64,000 nucleotides of DNA from Sulfolobus sp. E5-1-F (GTDB lineage: Archaea > Thermoproteota > Thermoprotei_A > Sulfolobales > Sulfolobaceae): assembly GCF_009601705.1 (NCBI RefSeq), contig NZ_CP045687.1, positions 1,648,001-1,712,000 of the forward strand, read 5' to 3'. The notes below the pieces were generated by a model. That model searched no databases and had not been told where the DNA came from. It saw nothing but the letters and a program-made list of their open reading frames with translations. A program made the translations under genes and the position numbers. Shown piece after piece: positions 21,199 through 32,378 of the stretch. Each line of letters starts with the position of its first letter. Positions within the stretch are counted from its first letter, which is position 1.

Positions 21199-21593
21199 CT
21201 ATTTAAATATGCATAGTTTATTATAACCTCTTCGTTTTGATTTAAGTTAACTATATAGGTTAAATGTAGCTGTGTTACTAAGATCTTATATTGTCCTGCT
21301 GGTAAACTAAAAGATGCTATCCCTTGTGAGTCAGTGAAATTATAAGTATAGAATAAGTAAGTAGTTCCATTATATTTATAAATCCAAATTACTGCATTTG
21401 CCAGAGGTGACTCTCCGCCAAATAGTCCATAATTCATTAATACTTTAACTTTCAAAACGTACATTCCATCTATTTGCTGGTTGCCCAACGCTATTGTATT
21501 AATTTCTGTTTTATATTTATGTCCCTCGTAAACTCCTATAGCCATCACTATTATTACCAATACTGCTAACGCTAAGAGAATCTGTCTATTCAT
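21192..21593 (-). CDS. Secreted or membrane-anchored beta-sandwich protein
   Basis: The product (133 residues from the ATG at 21593) begins with a short basic stretch and one hydrophobic segment (QILLALAVLVIIVMAIGVY), a signal anchor. The rest is a beta-rich extracytoplasmic domain with a carboxypeptidase-regulatory-like pattern, including GTTYLFYTYNFTDSQGIASF and LPAGQYKILV. Such domains are common in archaeal surface proteins and pilus or S-layer neighbours. A GTG three codons earlier (21602) is an alternative start. Function unknown. Confidence 0.62.
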   Translation of the reverse strand: MNRQILLALAVLVIIVMAIGVYEGHKYKTEINTIALGNQQIDGMYVLKVKVLMNYGLFGGESPLANAVIWIYKYNGTTYLFYTYNFTDSQGIASFSLPAGQYKILVTQLHLTYIVNLNQNEEVIINYAYLNSG

Positions 21594-21642
21594 CAAAAGC
21601 ACTGCATTAATCTAATATAAAAGTTCAATCCTAATTTGGAAT

Positions 21643-22194
21643 GTGGCAAATAAGTTATATGAAGCATTAAAATACGTGGTAAAATATGAATTAAAATCTT
21701 CAGTTAGGCGCTATATAGTGTTAGGTGCATTTGACGGTATTCTATTAAGCTTGTCGATTTTGTTGGCTGGTGTGATCTCACATATTAGCCTAACCAGTAT
21801 TTCTCTATCAATATATAGTGGGATAATAGCTACTGCAATTTCATCAACATGGAATGCGCTAGTGGTAGAATTAGGGGAGAAAAAAACTGAATTGGAGAAA
21901 ATAGAGAAGCAAGTTCTGAAGAGTCTAAAAGGTACTATATATGATTATAGTGCTAAGATAGCTGCAGTCTTAGCTGCTATTGCCCATGGTATTTCTCCAT
22001 TCTTGGGCTTGTTAATATTTTACTCGTATGATTATTCTCATGATATTATGCTATCTTTAAGTATAGGAATATTAAGTTTAGCAGTATTGGGGTTGCTTTA
22101 TGGTGATGGAATTAAAGCAAAGATATATACAATGGTTCAACTAATAGTAGCGGGAATTATTACTGCCTTAATTACACTATTAGTTATAAAATAG
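21643..22194 (+). CDS. VIT1/CCC1-like membrane protein
   Basis: The 183-residue protein has about five hydrophobic helices. The N-terminal part RRYIVLGAFDGILLSLSILLAG (one residue more than I would normally quote as a motif core: IVLGAFDG) resembles helix 1 of VIT-family Fe/Mn transporters, with the conserved Asp. A charged cytoplasmic segment (residues 75-105) separates two transmembrane pairs, as in that family. Iron or manganese export is a guess by homology. The gene has a leaderless GTG start and is divergent from the surface protein. Confidence 0.6.
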   Translation: MANKLYEALKYVVKYELKSSVRRYIVLGAFDGILLSLSILLAGVISHISLTSISLSIYSGIIATAISSTWNALVVELGEKKTELEKIEKQVLKSLKGTIYDYSAKIAAVLAAIAHGISPFLGLLIFYSYDYSHDIMLSLSIGILSLAVLGLLYGDGIKAKIYTMVQLIVAGIITALITLLVIK

Positions 22195-22295
22195 AAACGT
22201 ATTTATATCCACATATCCCTTTAAATCTTATAATTATTTTATAATGTCTATTTTATAATAGTCATCTTTTTAAGCAGTTTAAACATAATCTTCAT

Positions 22296-22832
22296 ATGGA
22301 AGTTTTAAAAAGAACTGAAAAGCAGGACTCATTTAGAAGAGAAGTAGAAGAATTAGTAAAGCAAATTGAACAAGATGATTTAAAAGTAGCAATTTTTATG
22401 GAATATACAACTCCTCCAGAAAAGGTTAAACCAAAGTTAATAAAATTTGAGAAAGTTTTGCCTCTATTAGAGAGGATCTCAGAGTCAGGAAAGACACAAA
22501 AGGGTGTAGCCAAAATAATGTTCTTCTCTCCCTCAACTTGTAGAAACAAGGGATTAACACCAACAATGATGGCAGGTTTTCAATTACTTAAACCTGGGGT
22601 TTCAACTAAACCTCACTCTCATAATATGGCATCGATATATTTGGTATTTAAGGGTCAAGGATACTCAGTTATTGGAAATGATAAGATAGAGTGGAAGGCT
22701 GGCGACATTTTCGTAGTACCTGCAAATGAAGTTCATTATCACGTTAATACTGGAAATGAGGATTGTGTACTATTTGACGTAACAGACGCTGGGTTACTTG
22801 AGAGTTTGGGAATCTTAGAATTTAGAGAGTAG
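22296..22832 (+). CDS. Single-cupin domain protein
   Basis: The 178-residue protein carries a C-terminal cupin barrel: motif 1 [17 protein letters not shown] (near 109-125) and motif 2 [15 protein letters not shown] (near 136-150). His residues in PHSH and VHYH could bind one Fe or Mn. About 75 residues precede the barrel and are mostly helical. It resembles gentisate or pirin-like cupins but no substrate can be named. It is convergent with the 3-hydroxyacyl-CoA dehydrogenase gene. Confidence 0.75.
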   Translation: MEVLKRTEKQDSFRREVEELVKQIEQDDLKVAIFMEYTTPPEKVKPKLIKFEKVLPLLERISESGKTQKGVAKIMFFSPSTCRNKGLTPTMMAGFQLLKPGVSTKPHSHNMASIYLVFKGQGYSVIGNDKIEWKAGDIFVVPANEVHYHVNTGNEDCVLFDVTDAGLLESLGILEFRE

Positions 22833-22847
22833 AGTGAAAAGGATCAA

Positions 22848-23819
22848 TTATAAATTACCTTTTTCCCCAAATACTGCTTTATAGACTCTTATTAAGGTCT
22901 CATCTCTCCATCTTGATAAATCTTGAAAGCTCTTTCCTTTTATAAATTTGTATTCTTTCATTTGCTCCACAATTTTCTTGACAGCTGTATAAGGGAACTT
23001 GTCCCACTTCGCTAGAGTATGCATCCACTCATTTGCGCCATATCCGAATCCTTTACTAAAGAAGTATTCAATTCCTCCTTCTCCTCCACCTAAATGATAA
23101 GTTAAGAATGGTCCCATAAATGCCCATCTTAGACCTATGGCAGCTGTCACTACTTTATCTATATCCTCAACTGTAGCTACTCCTTCATCAATTAAATTCA
23201 CTGCTTCTCTAAATAAGGCAAAGGTTAGCCTATTTCCTATGAAACCAGGAACTTCCTTCTTTAATACTACTACTCTATCTAATTTTTCCATGAATTCTTT
23301 AGTAACATCTAATGTCTCCTTTGATGTTTTCTCGCCAGGTACTATTTCTACTAAGGGCAATAGATGGGGCGGATTCCATGGATGAGCGATTACCCCTCTT
23401 TCTGGGTATTTGATCATAACTTTCTGTATTTCAGTAATTAATAGACCAGAGGTACTACTCGCAATTACTATATCTCGAGGTAATTGAGCATCCAGATTTT
23501 TGAATAGAGTCTTCTTAACACTATAATCCTCAATTATAGCTTCTATTACAAAGTCAACATTCTGAATTGCCTCATCAATTTTCATAGTTCCAGTTAGATT
23601 TCTTTGATAGTCTTCTGGTTCTCCATATATCATTCCCATATTTTTCAAGTTAACTAAATAAGTTGATACTTTTGCTAAACCCTTTTCTAAAGTCTCCTTC
23701 TTTTCTGTATACAAATTTACCTTATAACCTTTCGTTAGTAAGAGGGTTGCCCAACCTATGCCTATTACACCAGCTCCTATTACAGCCACCCTATTAATGG
23801 GTTTCATATGTATAAACAT
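22848..23819 (-). CDS. 3-hydroxyacyl-CoA dehydrogenase family; possible malonic semialdehyde reductase
   Basis: A 323-residue NAD(P)-dependent dehydrogenase with the Rossmann loop [11 protein letters not shown] near residue 14, the ASSTSGLL segment, the catalytic [15 protein letters not shown] histidine and PGFIGNRL. The motifs and the long C-terminal part resemble lambda-crystallin/L-gulonate dehydrogenases. In Metallosphaera, a protein annotated this way is the malonic semialdehyde reductase of the 3-hydroxypropionate/4-hydroxybutyrate cycle, so that role is plausible. A true 3-hydroxyacyl-CoA dehydrogenase is the alternative. ATG at 23807 is an alternative start. Confidence 0.82.
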   Translation of the reverse strand: MFIHMKPINRVAVIGAGVIGIGWATLLLTKGYKVNLYTEKKETLEKGLAKVSTYLVNLKNMGMIYGEPEDYQRNLTGTMKIDEAIQNVDFVIEAIIEDYSVKKTLFKNLDAQLPRDIVIASSTSGLLITEIQKVMIKYPERGVIAHPWNPPHLLPLVEIVPGEKTSKETLDVTKEFMEKLDRVVVLKKEVPGFIGNRLTFALFREAVNLIDEGVATVEDIDKVVTAAIGLRWAFMGPFLTYHLGGGEGGIEYFFSKGFGYGANEWMHTLAKWDKFPYTAVKKIVEQMKEYKFIKGKSFQDLSRWRDETLIRVYKAVFGEKGNL

Positions 23820-23848
23820 GTTTAAGAAGTATAAGTAAGTTTCTCCAA

Positions 23849-24481
23849 ATGGATAGAGTTAAAAATGTGAATATGATTGGAGTTATTATGCTGGTTCAGA
23901 AAATCAAAGATTATCTTGATTCAATTAGTGACATGCTTCAAGAAAGATTTGAAAATAGAGAAAGAGTATTGTTATTGGCTAGAGAATTAATAAGATATTG
24001 TGGTGAGGCGATTTCGCTTTCTCATAAGGGTAAAAAGGAAGATGCACTAAGAAAGTATCAGCTTGCAATCTCCAAAGCATCTGAAATTCAAAAGATTATA
24101 GATAACTTTCCTGAACTATTATATGGGGACGTAGGAATAGCGTATCAAGAACTAGCGGAGGCTTCTATAGTGATCTCATTGTACTTTGACGTTGACTTAA
24201 AACTTTCTAAAGAACTTGGTATTCCAGATATATACTACATAAGTGGAATAGCAGATGCAATAGGTGAGATGAGAAGAAGAGTACTAGAGTTACTTAAGAA
24301 AAATGAAATAGATGAAGCTGAAAAAACATATGAGATGATGGAAGAGGTATATGAATTACTATGGAGCTTCGAGTATCCTAAATCCTTAGTACCCGGGTTA
24401 AGGCAAAAGATCGATATTATAAGAAGATTATTGGAGGAGACTAATCATGATATTTTTCTGGCTAAGCTCGGTAGGTCTTGA
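23849..24481 (+). CDS. Translin-family RNA-binding protein
   Basis: A nearly all-helical 210-residue protein with the translin pattern: [24 protein letters not shown] near residues 38-61, the [17 protein letters not shown] segment and [21 protein letters not shown] near 132-152, typical of translin/TRAX subunits. Archaeal translins form octamers that bind and may cut small RNAs. Starts at 23849, 23873 or 23891 are possible; the first is closest to the promoter. Its end overlaps argX, which is convergent, by 20 bases. Confidence 0.85.
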   Translation: MDRVKNVNMIGVIMLVQKIKDYLDSISDMLQERFENRERVLLLARELIRYCGEAISLSHKGKKEDALRKYQLAISKASEIQKIIDNFPELLYGDVGIAYQELAEASIVISLYFDVDLKLSKELGIPDIYYISGIADAIGEMRRRVLELLKKNEIDEAEKTYEMMEEVYELLWSFEYPKSLVPGLRQKIDIIRRLLEETNHDIFLAKLGRS

Positions 24482-25310
24482 TGATATAATCTACTAGCTT
24501 TTCGGCAACATTGATACCAGTTGCTAGCATAAAGCCTTTAAATTCTGGAACGTCATTTAGCTCATTTATAACATATCCTTTTGATTTGTGCTCTAATATA
24601 TCTATAGACACGAATTCGCCTTTTACTAGCTTTACAGACTTTACAGCTAATTCTCTTATTTTATCGTCTAATTGAATAGGTGTAGGATTTCCTCCTAATG
24701 CAACATTTGCTCTCCACTCGTTAGGTGGAATATTTCTTGCATAACATCCCAATAACTCATCTCCTATTACTATACATCTTATATCTCTTTCTTTATATTT
24801 GATATATTCTTGAATTATGTGTACTTTCAGTGCTGAGTTGTTAAGCATTTCTCTATGTTCTATAATTGTCTTTCCTTCATAAACATCTCTTATTAAAGAT
24901 ACCATTCTTCCCCAACTTCCAATAGGTGGTTTATCTATTATTGGAAATCCCATCTGTTCATACGCTTTCATAGTAGCATCTGGAGATGCGGCTATTATCG
25001 AGTCTGGTATTGGAATCCCATTCTTAAACAGTTTAGAATATGTTAATATCTTATCTCCACAAGTGCTGATGGCGTCTGTTGAATTTATCGTATGTACACC
25101 TGCAGCCTCTAAAACCGCAGATGAGTAAAGAGCCCTATACATACTCACTGGTCTGATTATTCCAACATCATACTTGCTAAGTGCTTTATTAAACGGAATA
25201 GGTTCTTGACCTACATTGATTACATCGTAGTCTATTTGTCTTTCATTTAACGCTTTTATTATTAACTTCTCCTCTTGTCTAATTATATCTACTACTAAGG
25301 CTACCTTCAA
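24462..25310 (-). CDS. argX: Glutamate--LysW ligase ArgX
   Basis: A 282-residue RimK-like ATP-grasp ligase. It shows [16 protein letters not shown], the ATP-binding loop, and the C-terminal [20 protein letters not shown]. The latter form is expected in ArgX, whereas LysX usually has NxxxEFxNxVRVTG. ArgX links the glutamate amino group to the carrier LysW, the first protected step of arginine synthesis in Sulfolobales. It is the last gene of argG-argH-carA-carB-argX, directly after carB, which supports the arginine rather than the lysine role. Confidence 0.87.
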   Translation of the reverse strand: MKVALVVDIIRQEEKLIIKALNERQIDYDVINVGQEPIPFNKALSKYDVGIIRPVSMYRALYSSAVLEAAGVHTINSTDAISTCGDKILTYSKLFKNGIPIPDSIIAASPDATMKAYEQMGFPIIDKPPIGSWGRMVSLIRDVYEGKTIIEHREMLNNSALKVHIIQEYIKYKERDIRCIVIGDELLGCYARNIPPNEWRANVALGGNPTPIQLDDKIRELAVKSVKLVKGEFVSIDILEHKSKGYVINELNDVPEFKGFMLATGINVAEKLVDYIIKTYRA

Positions 25311-28300
25311 TTATATTCCTCCCCCATACTCAGATATTTCGAAAAAAGTAAGTGAATCATAATCTAGGAAAGTTTTACTTATCTCATACCCTAATCTACC
25401 GTTGAGAATTATTGGAATATTATAATCAACAGCTGTCCTCCTAATGTTATAATCAAATTTCTTTAGATACCCATCTGTCACAATTATTTCTATCTTCTTA
25501 GCTCTTACTAGTTCTTCTGCCTTCATTTTGTCTATTGTTTCTATACCTTGTAATGGAAGCTCAGAGATGCTATAGACTGTTAGTCCAAGTCTAGTTAGAT
25601 TATCTGCAGTATCCTTTAAGTAATTTAAATTTTTATCACCATAGACCAATGCTATTCCATTTTTATTTGGTATTCTATTGGGCATTGATGAAAGCCAACT
25701 CTTTAGTAATGCATCATAAAATGTTACTCCGAACGATGCAGCCTCTCCAGTACTTTTCATTTCTGGTCCCAGAAATGGATAAGCTCCTCTTAATTGAGAC
25801 CACGAGAATTGAGGACTCTTTACAGCCCAGTACTTAGATGGAGGTTCATAATAGTCCTCAGAGAAATCTAAACCATTAAATATAGCTTTCATAGCCTCAT
25901 TGATTAGATTAATACCCTTTGCTTTGCTACTAAACGGCATTGATCTACTTGCTCTAAGGTTTAATTCAATTATATATGGAGTATTTTCCTTTACTACAAA
26001 TTGTACGTTGAATGGTCCTTTTATATTTAGTTCTCTAGCTAGACCCAATACATTCTCTCTCATTTTATTTACACTATTTTCAGATAATTTTCTATAAGGA
26101 ATTGACATTGTTGCATCTCCGCTGTGGATTCCTGCCTCTTCTATATGCTCCAATGTTATTCCTAATACCTTATTTCCATCAGAAACCCCATCAATTTCTG
26201 CTTCTATTGCGTTCTCTATGTACTTCGAAATTACTACCGGATACTTAGGAGAGATCTCGGTAGCTCTTCTTATATACTCATAAAGTTCCTCTTCTGAATA
26301 AGCTATTTTCATTGAAGATCCACTTAAAACGTAACTCGGTCTTACAAGAACCGGAAATCCTACCTCATTGACAAACTTCTTAATCTCGCCTAATGATGTC
26401 GCAGATATCCAATTAGGTTGTGGTATACCTAACTTATCTAATAGTTTTGAGAACTTTTCCCTATTTTCTGCAATATCTACACTGCTACCCGATGTTCCTA
26501 ATAACCTCACTCCATTTTCCTCTAACTCTTTAGCTATTGAATTGCCTATTTGCCCTCCAGAAAACGTAGCAACATATCTAAACTTCTCCTTCTTTATTAA
26601 ATCCAATACTCTTTCCACACTAATTTCATCAAAGTAAAGCTTTCTCGCAATATCCCAATCAGTTGAAACGGTTTCTGGATTATAATTAAGTATTGCTACT
26701 TCGTCAAAGTACTTTGATGCTGCCTCCATTAGAGATACAACACTCCAATCAAATTCAACTGAAACTCCTATTCTAAAACCTCCTGCACCAATTATTAGTA
26801 ATTTATTCCCTTGTGAGAATTCTATATCATCCTCTGAGCCATTATATGTTAAATACATATAATTAGTAACCGCAGGCCATTCTCCAGCTAATGTGTCTAT
26901 AAGCTTTACTACTGGTATTGTGTTGGTTTCGTATCTAATTTTTCTAATATACTCAGTAGGTTTATTTAACGCTTTAGATATCTGCTCATCACTAAATCCC
27001 AATTTCTTAGCTAACTTTAATGTTTCCTCATCAATTTCTTTCGATATTTTAAGTGTTTCATAGAAATCTACTAATCGTTTGATCTTATTCAAAAAGAATT
27101 TATTAATTCCGGTAACCTCATATACTTCATCAATTGTTGCCCCTTCTTTGAAGGCTTTAGCTACGTATAAGAACCAGTATGGTCTTCTTTCTTTGAGGTA
27201 CTTTAGCGCTTCTTCTTTACTCATATTGGACTCATATACCTTTCCCCCTACGACCCCAGGTTCACCAATATCTAGCATCCTTATAGCTTTCTGTAAACTC
27301 TCCTCAAACGATCTTCCTATACTCATGACCTCTCCCACGCTCATCATCTCAGTTGCTAACGATTGATCGACGTTCTCAAACTTGCTTAAATCCCATCTAG
27401 GGATTTTAGTTACTATATAGTCTAAACTTGGTTCAAAACATGCGCAAGTTCTTCCGGATACTTTATTTATAACTTCATGGAGTTCGTATCCTAATGCTAA
27501 TTTAGCAGAAACATATGCCAAGGGATAACCAGTAGCCTTACTAGCTAAAGCGCTTGATCTAGACATTCTCGGATTAGTTTCTATAATGTAATATTCATAG
27601 CCTTTAGGGTTAAGTGCAAATTGTACATTGCACTCCCCGACTAGATTGATTGATTTTGCAACTTCTATTGCATAGGTTCTCATATTTTGATATTCAAGAT
27701 TATCTAAAGTCTGGCAAGGAGCAACTACTGTTGACTCTCCAGTGTGGACTCCCATTGGATCTAGATTTTCAATACATGCTATTACAGCAGAATTGCCCTT
27801 TTTGTCTCTCATTACTTCATATTCTAATTCTATCCAATGGTAAAGATATTTCTCAAGCAGAACTTCTCCTATGTAACTTTGGGATAACGCTCTCCTAATA
27901 TTCTTCTTCAGGTCTTCTTCAGTCCACGCTACCATAGAGCCTCTTCCACCTAGATTGAAGCTTACTCTCACCATTACTGGATATCCTACGATTTTTGCGT
28001 TCTTTATCGCCTCTTCTTCACTCCTTGCAGATAAACTTGGGGGTACTGGTAAATTATTCTCTATCATTGTTTCTCTAAACTTTTCTCTGCTCAGTGCCTT
28101 CTCTATTCCATCAATTTGCGTTCCCAACACTTTGACATTATATTTCTGTAATACTCCCTTTTTATGCAAGTCTACTCCAACATTCAACGCAGTTTGTCCT
28201 CCAAACCCTATCATTATACCATCTGGTCTCTCCTTCTCTATAACCTTCTCTACAGCCCACCAGACTACTGGTAACATGTATAATTTATCAGCAAATTTCT

Positions 28301-28466
28301 TGCTAGTCTGTACTGTTGCCACGTTAGAATTTACTAATACTGTCTCTATTCCTTCCTCCTTTAATGCCTTTAACGCTTGACTTCCACTATAATCAAACTC
28401 TGCAGCTTCAGCTATTTTTATAGGTCCAGATCCAATAACCAGAACCTTTTTTGGAGTTTCTCTCAT
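25311..28466 (-). CDS. carB: Carbamoyl-phosphate synthase large subunit
   Basis: A full-length 1051-residue CarB with two ATP-grasp halves. The first starts at [21 protein letters not shown] near residue 9 and the second at [21 protein letters not shown] near 555. [10 protein letters not shown] (near 170) and the paired SYVLSGSSM segments bind nucleotides. It makes carbamoyl phosphate from bicarbonate, two ATP and ammonia supplied by CarA, feeding arginine and pyrimidines. The last 130 residues form the allosteric domain. The start overlaps the end of carA by 4 bases. Confidence 0.97.
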   Translation of the reverse strand: MRETPKKVLVIGSGPIKIAEAAEFDYSGSQALKALKEEGIETVLVNSNVATVQTSKKFADKLYMLPVVWWAVEKVIEKERPDGIMIGFGGQTALNVGVDLHKKGVLQKYNVKVLGTQIDGIEKALSREKFRETMIENNLPVPPSLSARSEEEAIKNAKIVGYPVMVRVSFNLGGRGSMVAWTEEDLKKNIRRALSQSYIGEVLLEKYLYHWIELEYEVMRDKKGNSAVIACIENLDPMGVHTGESTVVAPCQTLDNLEYQNMRTYAIEVAKSINLVGECNVQFALNPKGYEYYIIETNPRMSRSSALASKATGYPLAYVSAKLALGYELHEVINKVSGRTCACFEPSLDYIVTKIPRWDLSKFENVDQSLATEMMSVGEVMSIGRSFEESLQKAIRMLDIGEPGVVGGKVYESNMSKEEALKYLKERRPYWFLYVAKAFKEGATIDEVYEVTGINKFFLNKIKRLVDFYETLKISKEIDEETLKLAKKLGFSDEQISKALNKPTEYIRKIRYETNTIPVVKLIDTLAGEWPAVTNYMYLTYNGSEDDIEFSQGNKLLIIGAGGFRIGVSVEFDWSVVSLMEAASKYFDEVAILNYNPETVSTDWDIARKLYFDEISVERVLDLIKKEKFRYVATFSGGQIGNSIAKELEENGVRLLGTSGSSVDIAENREKFSKLLDKLGIPQPNWISATSLGEIKKFVNEVGFPVLVRPSYVLSGSSMKIAYSEEELYEYIRRATEISPKYPVVISKYIENAIEAEIDGVSDGNKVLGITLEHIEEAGIHSGDATMSIPYRKLSENSVNKMRENVLGLARELNIKGPFNVQFVVKENTPYIIELNLRASRSMPFSSKAKGINLINEAMKAIFNGLDFSEDYYEPPSKYWAVKSPQFSWSQLRGAYPFLGPEMKSTGEAASFGVTFYDALLKSWLSSMPNRIPNKNGIALVYGDKNLNYLKDTADNLTRLGLTVYSISELPLQGIETIDKMKAEELVRAKKIEIIVTDGYLKKFDYNIRRTAVDYNIPIILNGRLGYEISKTFLDYDSLTFFEISEYGGGI

Positions 28467-29566
28467 TTTCCAGTCACCATAGTTCTAAATTTATCAAATA
28501 CCCAAGTTGTATCCCAAGGACCTGGTCTAGCTTCAGGATGAAATTGTGTAGTGATAATTGGTAATTTTTCATGGATTAAGCCTTCTATTGTATAATCGTC
28601 TGGATTATAGAACCAAATTTTAGTACTAGGCGGGATATCGTTTTTAGATATGATACCATACCCATGATTATGAGTGGATATATAGCATTTATTGGAATTG
28701 CTTTCAATTACTGGTTTGTTTATTGCCCTATGTCCGAATTTCATTTTCTTAATTTTACCTCCCAGTGCTAGAGTTGCTATTTGATGCCCTAAGCAAATAC
28801 CTAAGATTGGAATCTTATACTCCACTAATTCAGAGAACGTCTTAATTTGATTTTCTAGCAAATTGGGATTACCTGGACCATTACTAAATACAATTCCCTT
28901 AGGATTGTACTCAATTATCTTACTAGCATCAAAATTGCAAGGGACTCTAACAATCGAGAATCCTCTCTTATACAGTCCGTACAAAATTCCATGTTTTATT
29001 CCACAATCCACCACTACGATCATATCTCCAGTATTTGGATGAAAGATTGGCGACTTGGGTGATGTAAATTGCGTGAAATCTATTTCATCGTATTTTTTTT
29101 CTAGATATTTTCTGGTATCACCTATTTCTAAACCTGAAGCTATAATTCCCATCATCGTACCATAGGTTCTAATCTTTTTTACAATCATTCTCGTATCAAC
29201 ATCAAAAACTCCTGGTACGTTCTCTGATTTCAGCCACTCATCTAATGTCAGCGTGGAGTTCCATTTACTAGGATATGTATGCTCAGCTACTATTAAGCCT
29301 TCAATCTGTATTCTTTCTGACTCGAAATTGGTTAGAATACCTTGCTCATACTTCTTTTCTGGCACGCCATAATTTCCGACTAATGGGTGAGTAATAATTA
29401 GTATTTGTCCCTTGTATGAAGGGTCTGTTAAACTCTCCACATATCCATTCATAGAAGTTGTAAATACTACTTCTCCTACCTTAATTCCTTTAGCTCCAAA
29501 ACCATATCCTTCAATAAACGTTCCATCTTCTAGATACAGATAACCCTTTTCATTCTTCGATTTCAT
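28463..29566 (-). CDS. carA: Carbamoyl-phosphate synthase small (glutaminase) subunit
   Basis: A 367-residue CarA with the N-terminal CPSase domain ([39 protein letters not shown]) and a C-terminal class I glutaminase. The nucleophile Cys is in [15 protein letters not shown], and His/Glu are in [14 protein letters not shown]. It hydrolyses glutamine and channels ammonia to CarB. It overlaps argH upstream by 17 bases and carB downstream by 4, so it is within the arginine operon. Confidence 0.97.
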   Translation of the reverse strand: MKSKNEKGYLYLEDGTFIEGYGFGAKGIKVGEVVFTTSMNGYVESLTDPSYKGQILIITHPLVGNYGVPEKKYEQGILTNFESERIQIEGLIVAEHTYPSKWNSTLTLDEWLKSENVPGVFDVDTRMIVKKIRTYGTMMGIIASGLEIGDTRKYLEKKYDEIDFTQFTSPKSPIFHPNTGDMIVVVDCGIKHGILYGLYKRGFSIVRVPCNFDASKIIEYNPKGIVFSNGPGNPNLLENQIKTFSELVEYKIPILGICLGHQIATLALGGKIKKMKFGHRAINKPVIESNSNKCYISTHNHGYGIISKNDIPPSTKIWFYNPDDYTIEGLIHEKLPIITTQFHPEARPGPWDTTWVFDKFRTMVTGK

Positions 29567-30929
29567 TTTCTATCACCTTTAATTCTCCCACTTTAGAAAT
29601 AATTTTTAATTTGTACATCTCAATTTCCTTTTCATTTTCTTCTAACTTAGTTTCTCTACTTTTTATCAAGCTAGTTATTAAATCAAAATTAGGAGACCCT
29701 ATTACTGCCTTCATATTAATTGAATCCTCTATTTTTAAAGTTGACTTATAAGAACCATCCCTAACTTTCTTAGCTATCTCAAAGTAGGCCGATCTATAAG
29801 GTATTCTTTTATTTATGGAAAGTAATTCAGCGTCATCAGTAGCTAAGCTAGATTCATCAATGTTTATTTTATTTATTTGTATTTGGCTAAAGAGTGAGCC
29901 TAAAATTCTAACTGAAGAAATAGTGTAATTTATTGGAATCCAATAATATTTATTCATCTCTTGTAAATCAAGGTTATAGCCAGTAGGTAAACCCTTGTAA
30001 ATAGAAAGTAAACTGGTTAATATGCCTATAGTCTCTGCTGCTTTTGCTCGCAGTATCTCCATTGTGACTGGATTTCTTTTCTGTGGCATTAAACTGCTTG
30101 TACTAACATGAGAGTCTGGTAATTTAATTAATTTATTTGAAGAAAAGAAAATTAAATCCTCTGCTATTCTACTTAATACTACCATCAACACGGTTAATTC
30201 TGCGATCGTAGCGATAATGTCCGCTCTCGATGACGTAGCTGACAATGTGTTATATACTATATCATCAAACCCTAATAGTTCAGCTTCTTTTTCTCTATTA
30301 ATCTTAACGTTTGTCCCTACTATTGCTCCAGAGCCCAATGGCGATCTATTGACTTGTTTTAGCATGGAAAATATTATTTCCCATCTTGAAGCTAACTCCT
30401 CCTCAATGTAGGTTAAGTAATGGGCAAAGGTGGTGGGTTGTGCCAATTGTAAATGTGTATACGAGGGAAATATTGTTGTTATGTGTTCTCTTGCTTTATC
30501 TAATAATGTTTTTCTTAGACTATTGATTTCAGTTAGAAGTTCTATTAGCTTGTCTCTTAGTTTCAGTCTTAAAGCTGTAGCAACGTGATCATTTCTACTT
30601 CTACCTAATCCGATCCATCCGGCTTCTTCTCCTACATTCTTTAGCACGAAATCCTCTAACGCTTCATGAACGTCCTCGTACCCTTGACCGATTTCTTTAA
30701 ACTCGTTTAAAACAGCAAGAATCTTTTTAGCGGTCTCCTTCTTTATGTATCCACTTAAATAAAGGCTTATTACATGTGCCTTCATAGTCAGTTTTACTTC
30801 TTCTATGATCTCTTTGTCACTATCTATGGATGAGGTATAGCTAACTACTTCATCTTTTTCAGATCCCCATTTTCTATATAGCATCAGAGCCCCCTTACTC
30901 TTCTCGTTATTAGTGAGTGCATTCCCCAA
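29550..30929 (-). CDS. argH: Argininosuccinate lyase
   Basis: A 459-residue ArgH of the fumarase/aspartase superfamily. It contains [29 protein letters not shown], the catalytic-histidine region [17 protein letters not shown] and the signature [17 protein letters not shown] (near 276). It splits argininosuccinate into arginine and fumarate. The first ATG overlaps argG by 46 bases. An ATG 15 codons later (30884, at MLYRKW) would begin exactly where argG ends and may be the real start. Confidence 0.95.
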   Translation of the reverse strand: MGNALTNNEKSKGALMLYRKWGSEKDEVVSYTSSIDSDKEIIEEVKLTMKAHVISLYLSGYIKKETAKKILAVLNEFKEIGQGYEDVHEALEDFVLKNVGEEAGWIGLGRSRNDHVATALRLKLRDKLIELLTEINSLRKTLLDKAREHITTIFPSYTHLQLAQPTTFAHYLTYIEEELASRWEIIFSMLKQVNRSPLGSGAIVGTNVKINREKEAELLGFDDIVYNTLSATSSRADIIATIAELTVLMVVLSRIAEDLIFFSSNKLIKLPDSHVSTSSLMPQKRNPVTMEILRAKAAETIGILTSLLSIYKGLPTGYNLDLQEMNKYYWIPINYTISSVRILGSLFSQIQINKINIDESSLATDDAELLSINKRIPYRSAYFEIAKKVRDGSYKSTLKIEDSINMKAVIGSPNFDLITSLIKSRETKLEENEKEIEMYKLKIISKVGELKVIENEIEE

Positions 30930-32059
30930 ATTTCTATAAATCCCCTAGCCATTTCGTCACTTGGATACCATCCTTTATTATAACTAGCAAGTTTTTCAGA
31001 ATATGGAGAGTAATACGATTTCCTGCCTAGTATTCTGAACGAGCCATTGTAAACTTCAACCTTCACTTCTCCAGTAATCCATTTATTCATTTCGTCAGCA
31101 ATTTTATGTAGTGTCTCCCTTAGTGGTTCAAACCATAATCCTTGATATACTAAATCAGACCATAACTGATCAACGTATTTTTTGAATCTTAATTCCATAG
31201 GGGTATAGATAGTTTTTTCTAAATCGATATGCGAATAAATTAAACCTAAAGCCGCCGGTACTTCATATACCTCCCTAGACTTAAATCCAACTACCCTATT
31301 TTCTATATGCTCTATTCTGCCAAACCCGTGGCTTCCTAATTTTGAGTTCAGTAAATTTATTAACTTATGTAATTCCATTTTCTCTCCGTTCACGGCTGTA
31401 GGAATACCATTACTGAATTCTATAGAGATTATTTCCTTACTGTTAAAGATCTGTTTAGTCCATTCAAAGGCGTCTTCTGGAACCTCAACGGAAGGATCAG
31501 AGATTGTATCTCCCTCTATGCTCCTTCCCCAAAGATTCTCGTCTATGCTGTATTTGCTGCTTTCAACCTTGATAGGTATTCCTTTCTCCTTAGCATACTT
31601 TATTTCATCTTCTCTAGTCATATTCCATATTCTAGCTGGTGCTATTATCTTAACGTCTGGATATAATGCTTTTACTGTAAGGTCAAATCTTACTTGATCA
31701 TTTCCTTTAGATGTAGAGCCATGAGCTACTGCATCGGCTTTCTCTTTTTTTGCTACTTCAACTACTTTTTCCGCTATTAATGGTCTTGCCAGTGCCGTAG
31801 ATAAAGGGTAAACTCCCTCATATAATCCATTTAATTTTATCGCATATGATATATAATTGTTGGCAAATTCCTTAACAGCATCTATTGTATAATGCTTTGA
31901 GGCTCCAGCTATGTATGCTCTCTCTTCTATCTTTTTGAAATCATCTCTTTGTCCAACATCTACAGTAACTGTTATAACTTCAGCCTTAAAGGTTTCCTTT
32001 AGCCATTTAATCGATACTGTAGTATCAAGTCCACCAGAGTATGCAAGGACTATTTTCAT
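30884..32059 (-). CDS. argG: Argininosuccinate synthase
   Basis: A 391-residue ArgG. The pyrophosphatase loop [15 protein letters not shown] starts at residue 5, [15 protein letters not shown] lies near 115, and the citrulline-binding [14 protein letters not shown] near 175. It joins citrulline and aspartate using ATP. It is the first gene of the argG-argH-carA-carB-argX operon. Its TATA box lies about 28 bases before the ATG, so the mRNA would be leaderless. An 18-base repeat (31986-32003) falls inside its codons 19-25. Confidence 0.96.
   Translation of the reverse strand: MKIVLAYSGGLDTTVSIKWLKETFKAEVITVTVDVGQRDDFKKIEERAYIAGASKHYTIDAVKEFANNYISYAIKLNGLYEGVYPLSTALARPLIAEKVVEVAKKEKADAVAHGSTSKGNDQVRFDLTVKALYPDVKIIAPARIWNMTREDEIKYAKEKGIPIKVESSKYSIDENLWGRSIEGDTISDPSVEVPEDAFEWTKQIFNSKEIISIEFSNGIPTAVNGEKMELHKLINLLNSKLGSHGFGRIEHIENRVVGFKSREVYEVPAALGLIYSHIDLEKTIYTPMELRFKKYVDQLWSDLVYQGLWFEPLRETLHKIADEMNKWITGEVKVEVYNGSFRILGRKSYYSPYSEKLASYNKGWYPSDEMARGFIEIWGMHSLITRRVRGL
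31986..32003. repeat. Copy 1 of an 18-base repeat with GGTTTCC palindrome core (inside argG)
   Basis: TTAAAGGTTTCCTTTAGC at 31986-32003 is repeated exactly at 32136-32153, 150 bases apart. Its core AAAGG-TTT-CCTTT is an inverted repeat with a 3-base spacer. This copy lies within the argG coding sequence, about 60 bases downstream of the start codon. A protein bound at both copies could loop over the argG promoter between them. Confidence 0.45.
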
Positions 32060-32084
32060 CTCACAAAAAAGGGTAAAGAAGTAG

Positions 32085-32092
32085 CTTAAAAA
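32085..32092 (-). promoter_or_regulatory. argG operon TATA box
   Basis: Reading the minus strand, TTTTTAAG at 32092-32085 lies about 28 bases before the argG ATG at 32059, the usual distance for a leaderless Sulfolobales transcript. A GGTTTCTT-core site at 32111-32125 lies about 20 bases further upstream. This promoter should drive all five genes through argX. Confidence 0.6.
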
Positions 32093-32110
32093 CCATTCAT
32101 ATCATAAAAA

Positions 32111-32125
32111 TAAGGGTTTCTTCAT
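32111..32125. promoter_or_regulatory. Weaker GGTTTCTT-core site upstream of the argG TATA box
   Basis: TAAGGGTTTCTTCAT at 32111-32125 resembles the 18-base repeat (TTAAAGGTTTCCTTTAGC) in its centre and lies about 20 bases upstream of the argG TATA box. Together with the exact copies it gives three related sites over about 165 bases. It is imperfect, so the confidence is low. Confidence 0.3.
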
Positions 32126-32135
32126 AAATAGCATG

Positions 32136-32153
32136 TTAAAGGTTTCCTTTAGC
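32136..32153. repeat. Copy 2 of the 18-base GGTTTCC-core repeat (end of the RHH gene)
   Basis: An exact copy of the element at 31986-32003, overlapping the stop codon of the small RHH gene (32149-32151). It lies about 45 bases upstream of the argG TATA box. The exact match of 18 bases in two functionally different contexts (argG codons and the RHH 3' end) argues for a protein-binding or duplication origin. Confidence 0.45.
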
Positions 32154-32286
32154 TCTTACTCTTTATATAGAATTCAATTGCTTGCTTTATGAACTCAGTT
32201 CTACTATTTAGGCCAAGTTTTCTAGTATATATATCAACATCTCTCAGTATATCTTCTTTCAATCTTACACTTACTACTTTTCGCAT
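32149..32286 (-). CDS. 45-residue ribbon-helix-helix (CopG/Arc-type) regulator
   Basis: An ATG at 32286-32284 opens a 45-codon frame ending TAA at 32151-32149. The product begins MRKVVSVRLKEDILRDVDIY, a beta strand plus helix, followed by a turn (LGLNSRT) and a second helix with EFIKQAIEFYI. This is the complete RHH fold, which binds DNA as a dimer. A self-complementary TATA-like TTTTTAAAAA lies about 25 bases upstream. It is between argG and the zinc-finger gene, same strand, with its own promoter, and is a good candidate regulator of the arginine operon. Confidence 0.78.
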   Translation of the reverse strand: MRKVVSVRLKEDILRDVDIYTRKLGLNSRTEFIKQAIEFYIKSKS

Positions 32287-32331
32287 ATATAATAGAATGT
32301 TTCTAGTTTTTAAAAACCTAAGTGGTAGCTC

Positions 32332-32349
32332 TTAATAGGAAACCGTTAA
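32332..32349. promoter_or_regulatory. GGTTTCC-core site upstream of the RHH gene
   Basis: On the minus strand TTAACGGTTTCCTATTAA matches the 18-base repeat at 13 of 18 positions, including all of the GGTTTCCT core. It lies about 20 bases upstream of the likely TATA box of the RHH gene (32306-32315), as an autoregulatory site might. Confidence 0.35.
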
Positions 32350-32378
32350 AAAGAAGTTAAAAGTTACGTAAAAAATCA

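Noticed and set aside
24462-25310. LysX rather than ArgX
   Set aside because: The PEFKGFM type of C-terminal motif and the arg/car operon context favour ArgX.
25649-28380. Several plus-strand frames inside carB
   Set aside because: They are antisense shadows of a full-length, strongly conserved CarB.
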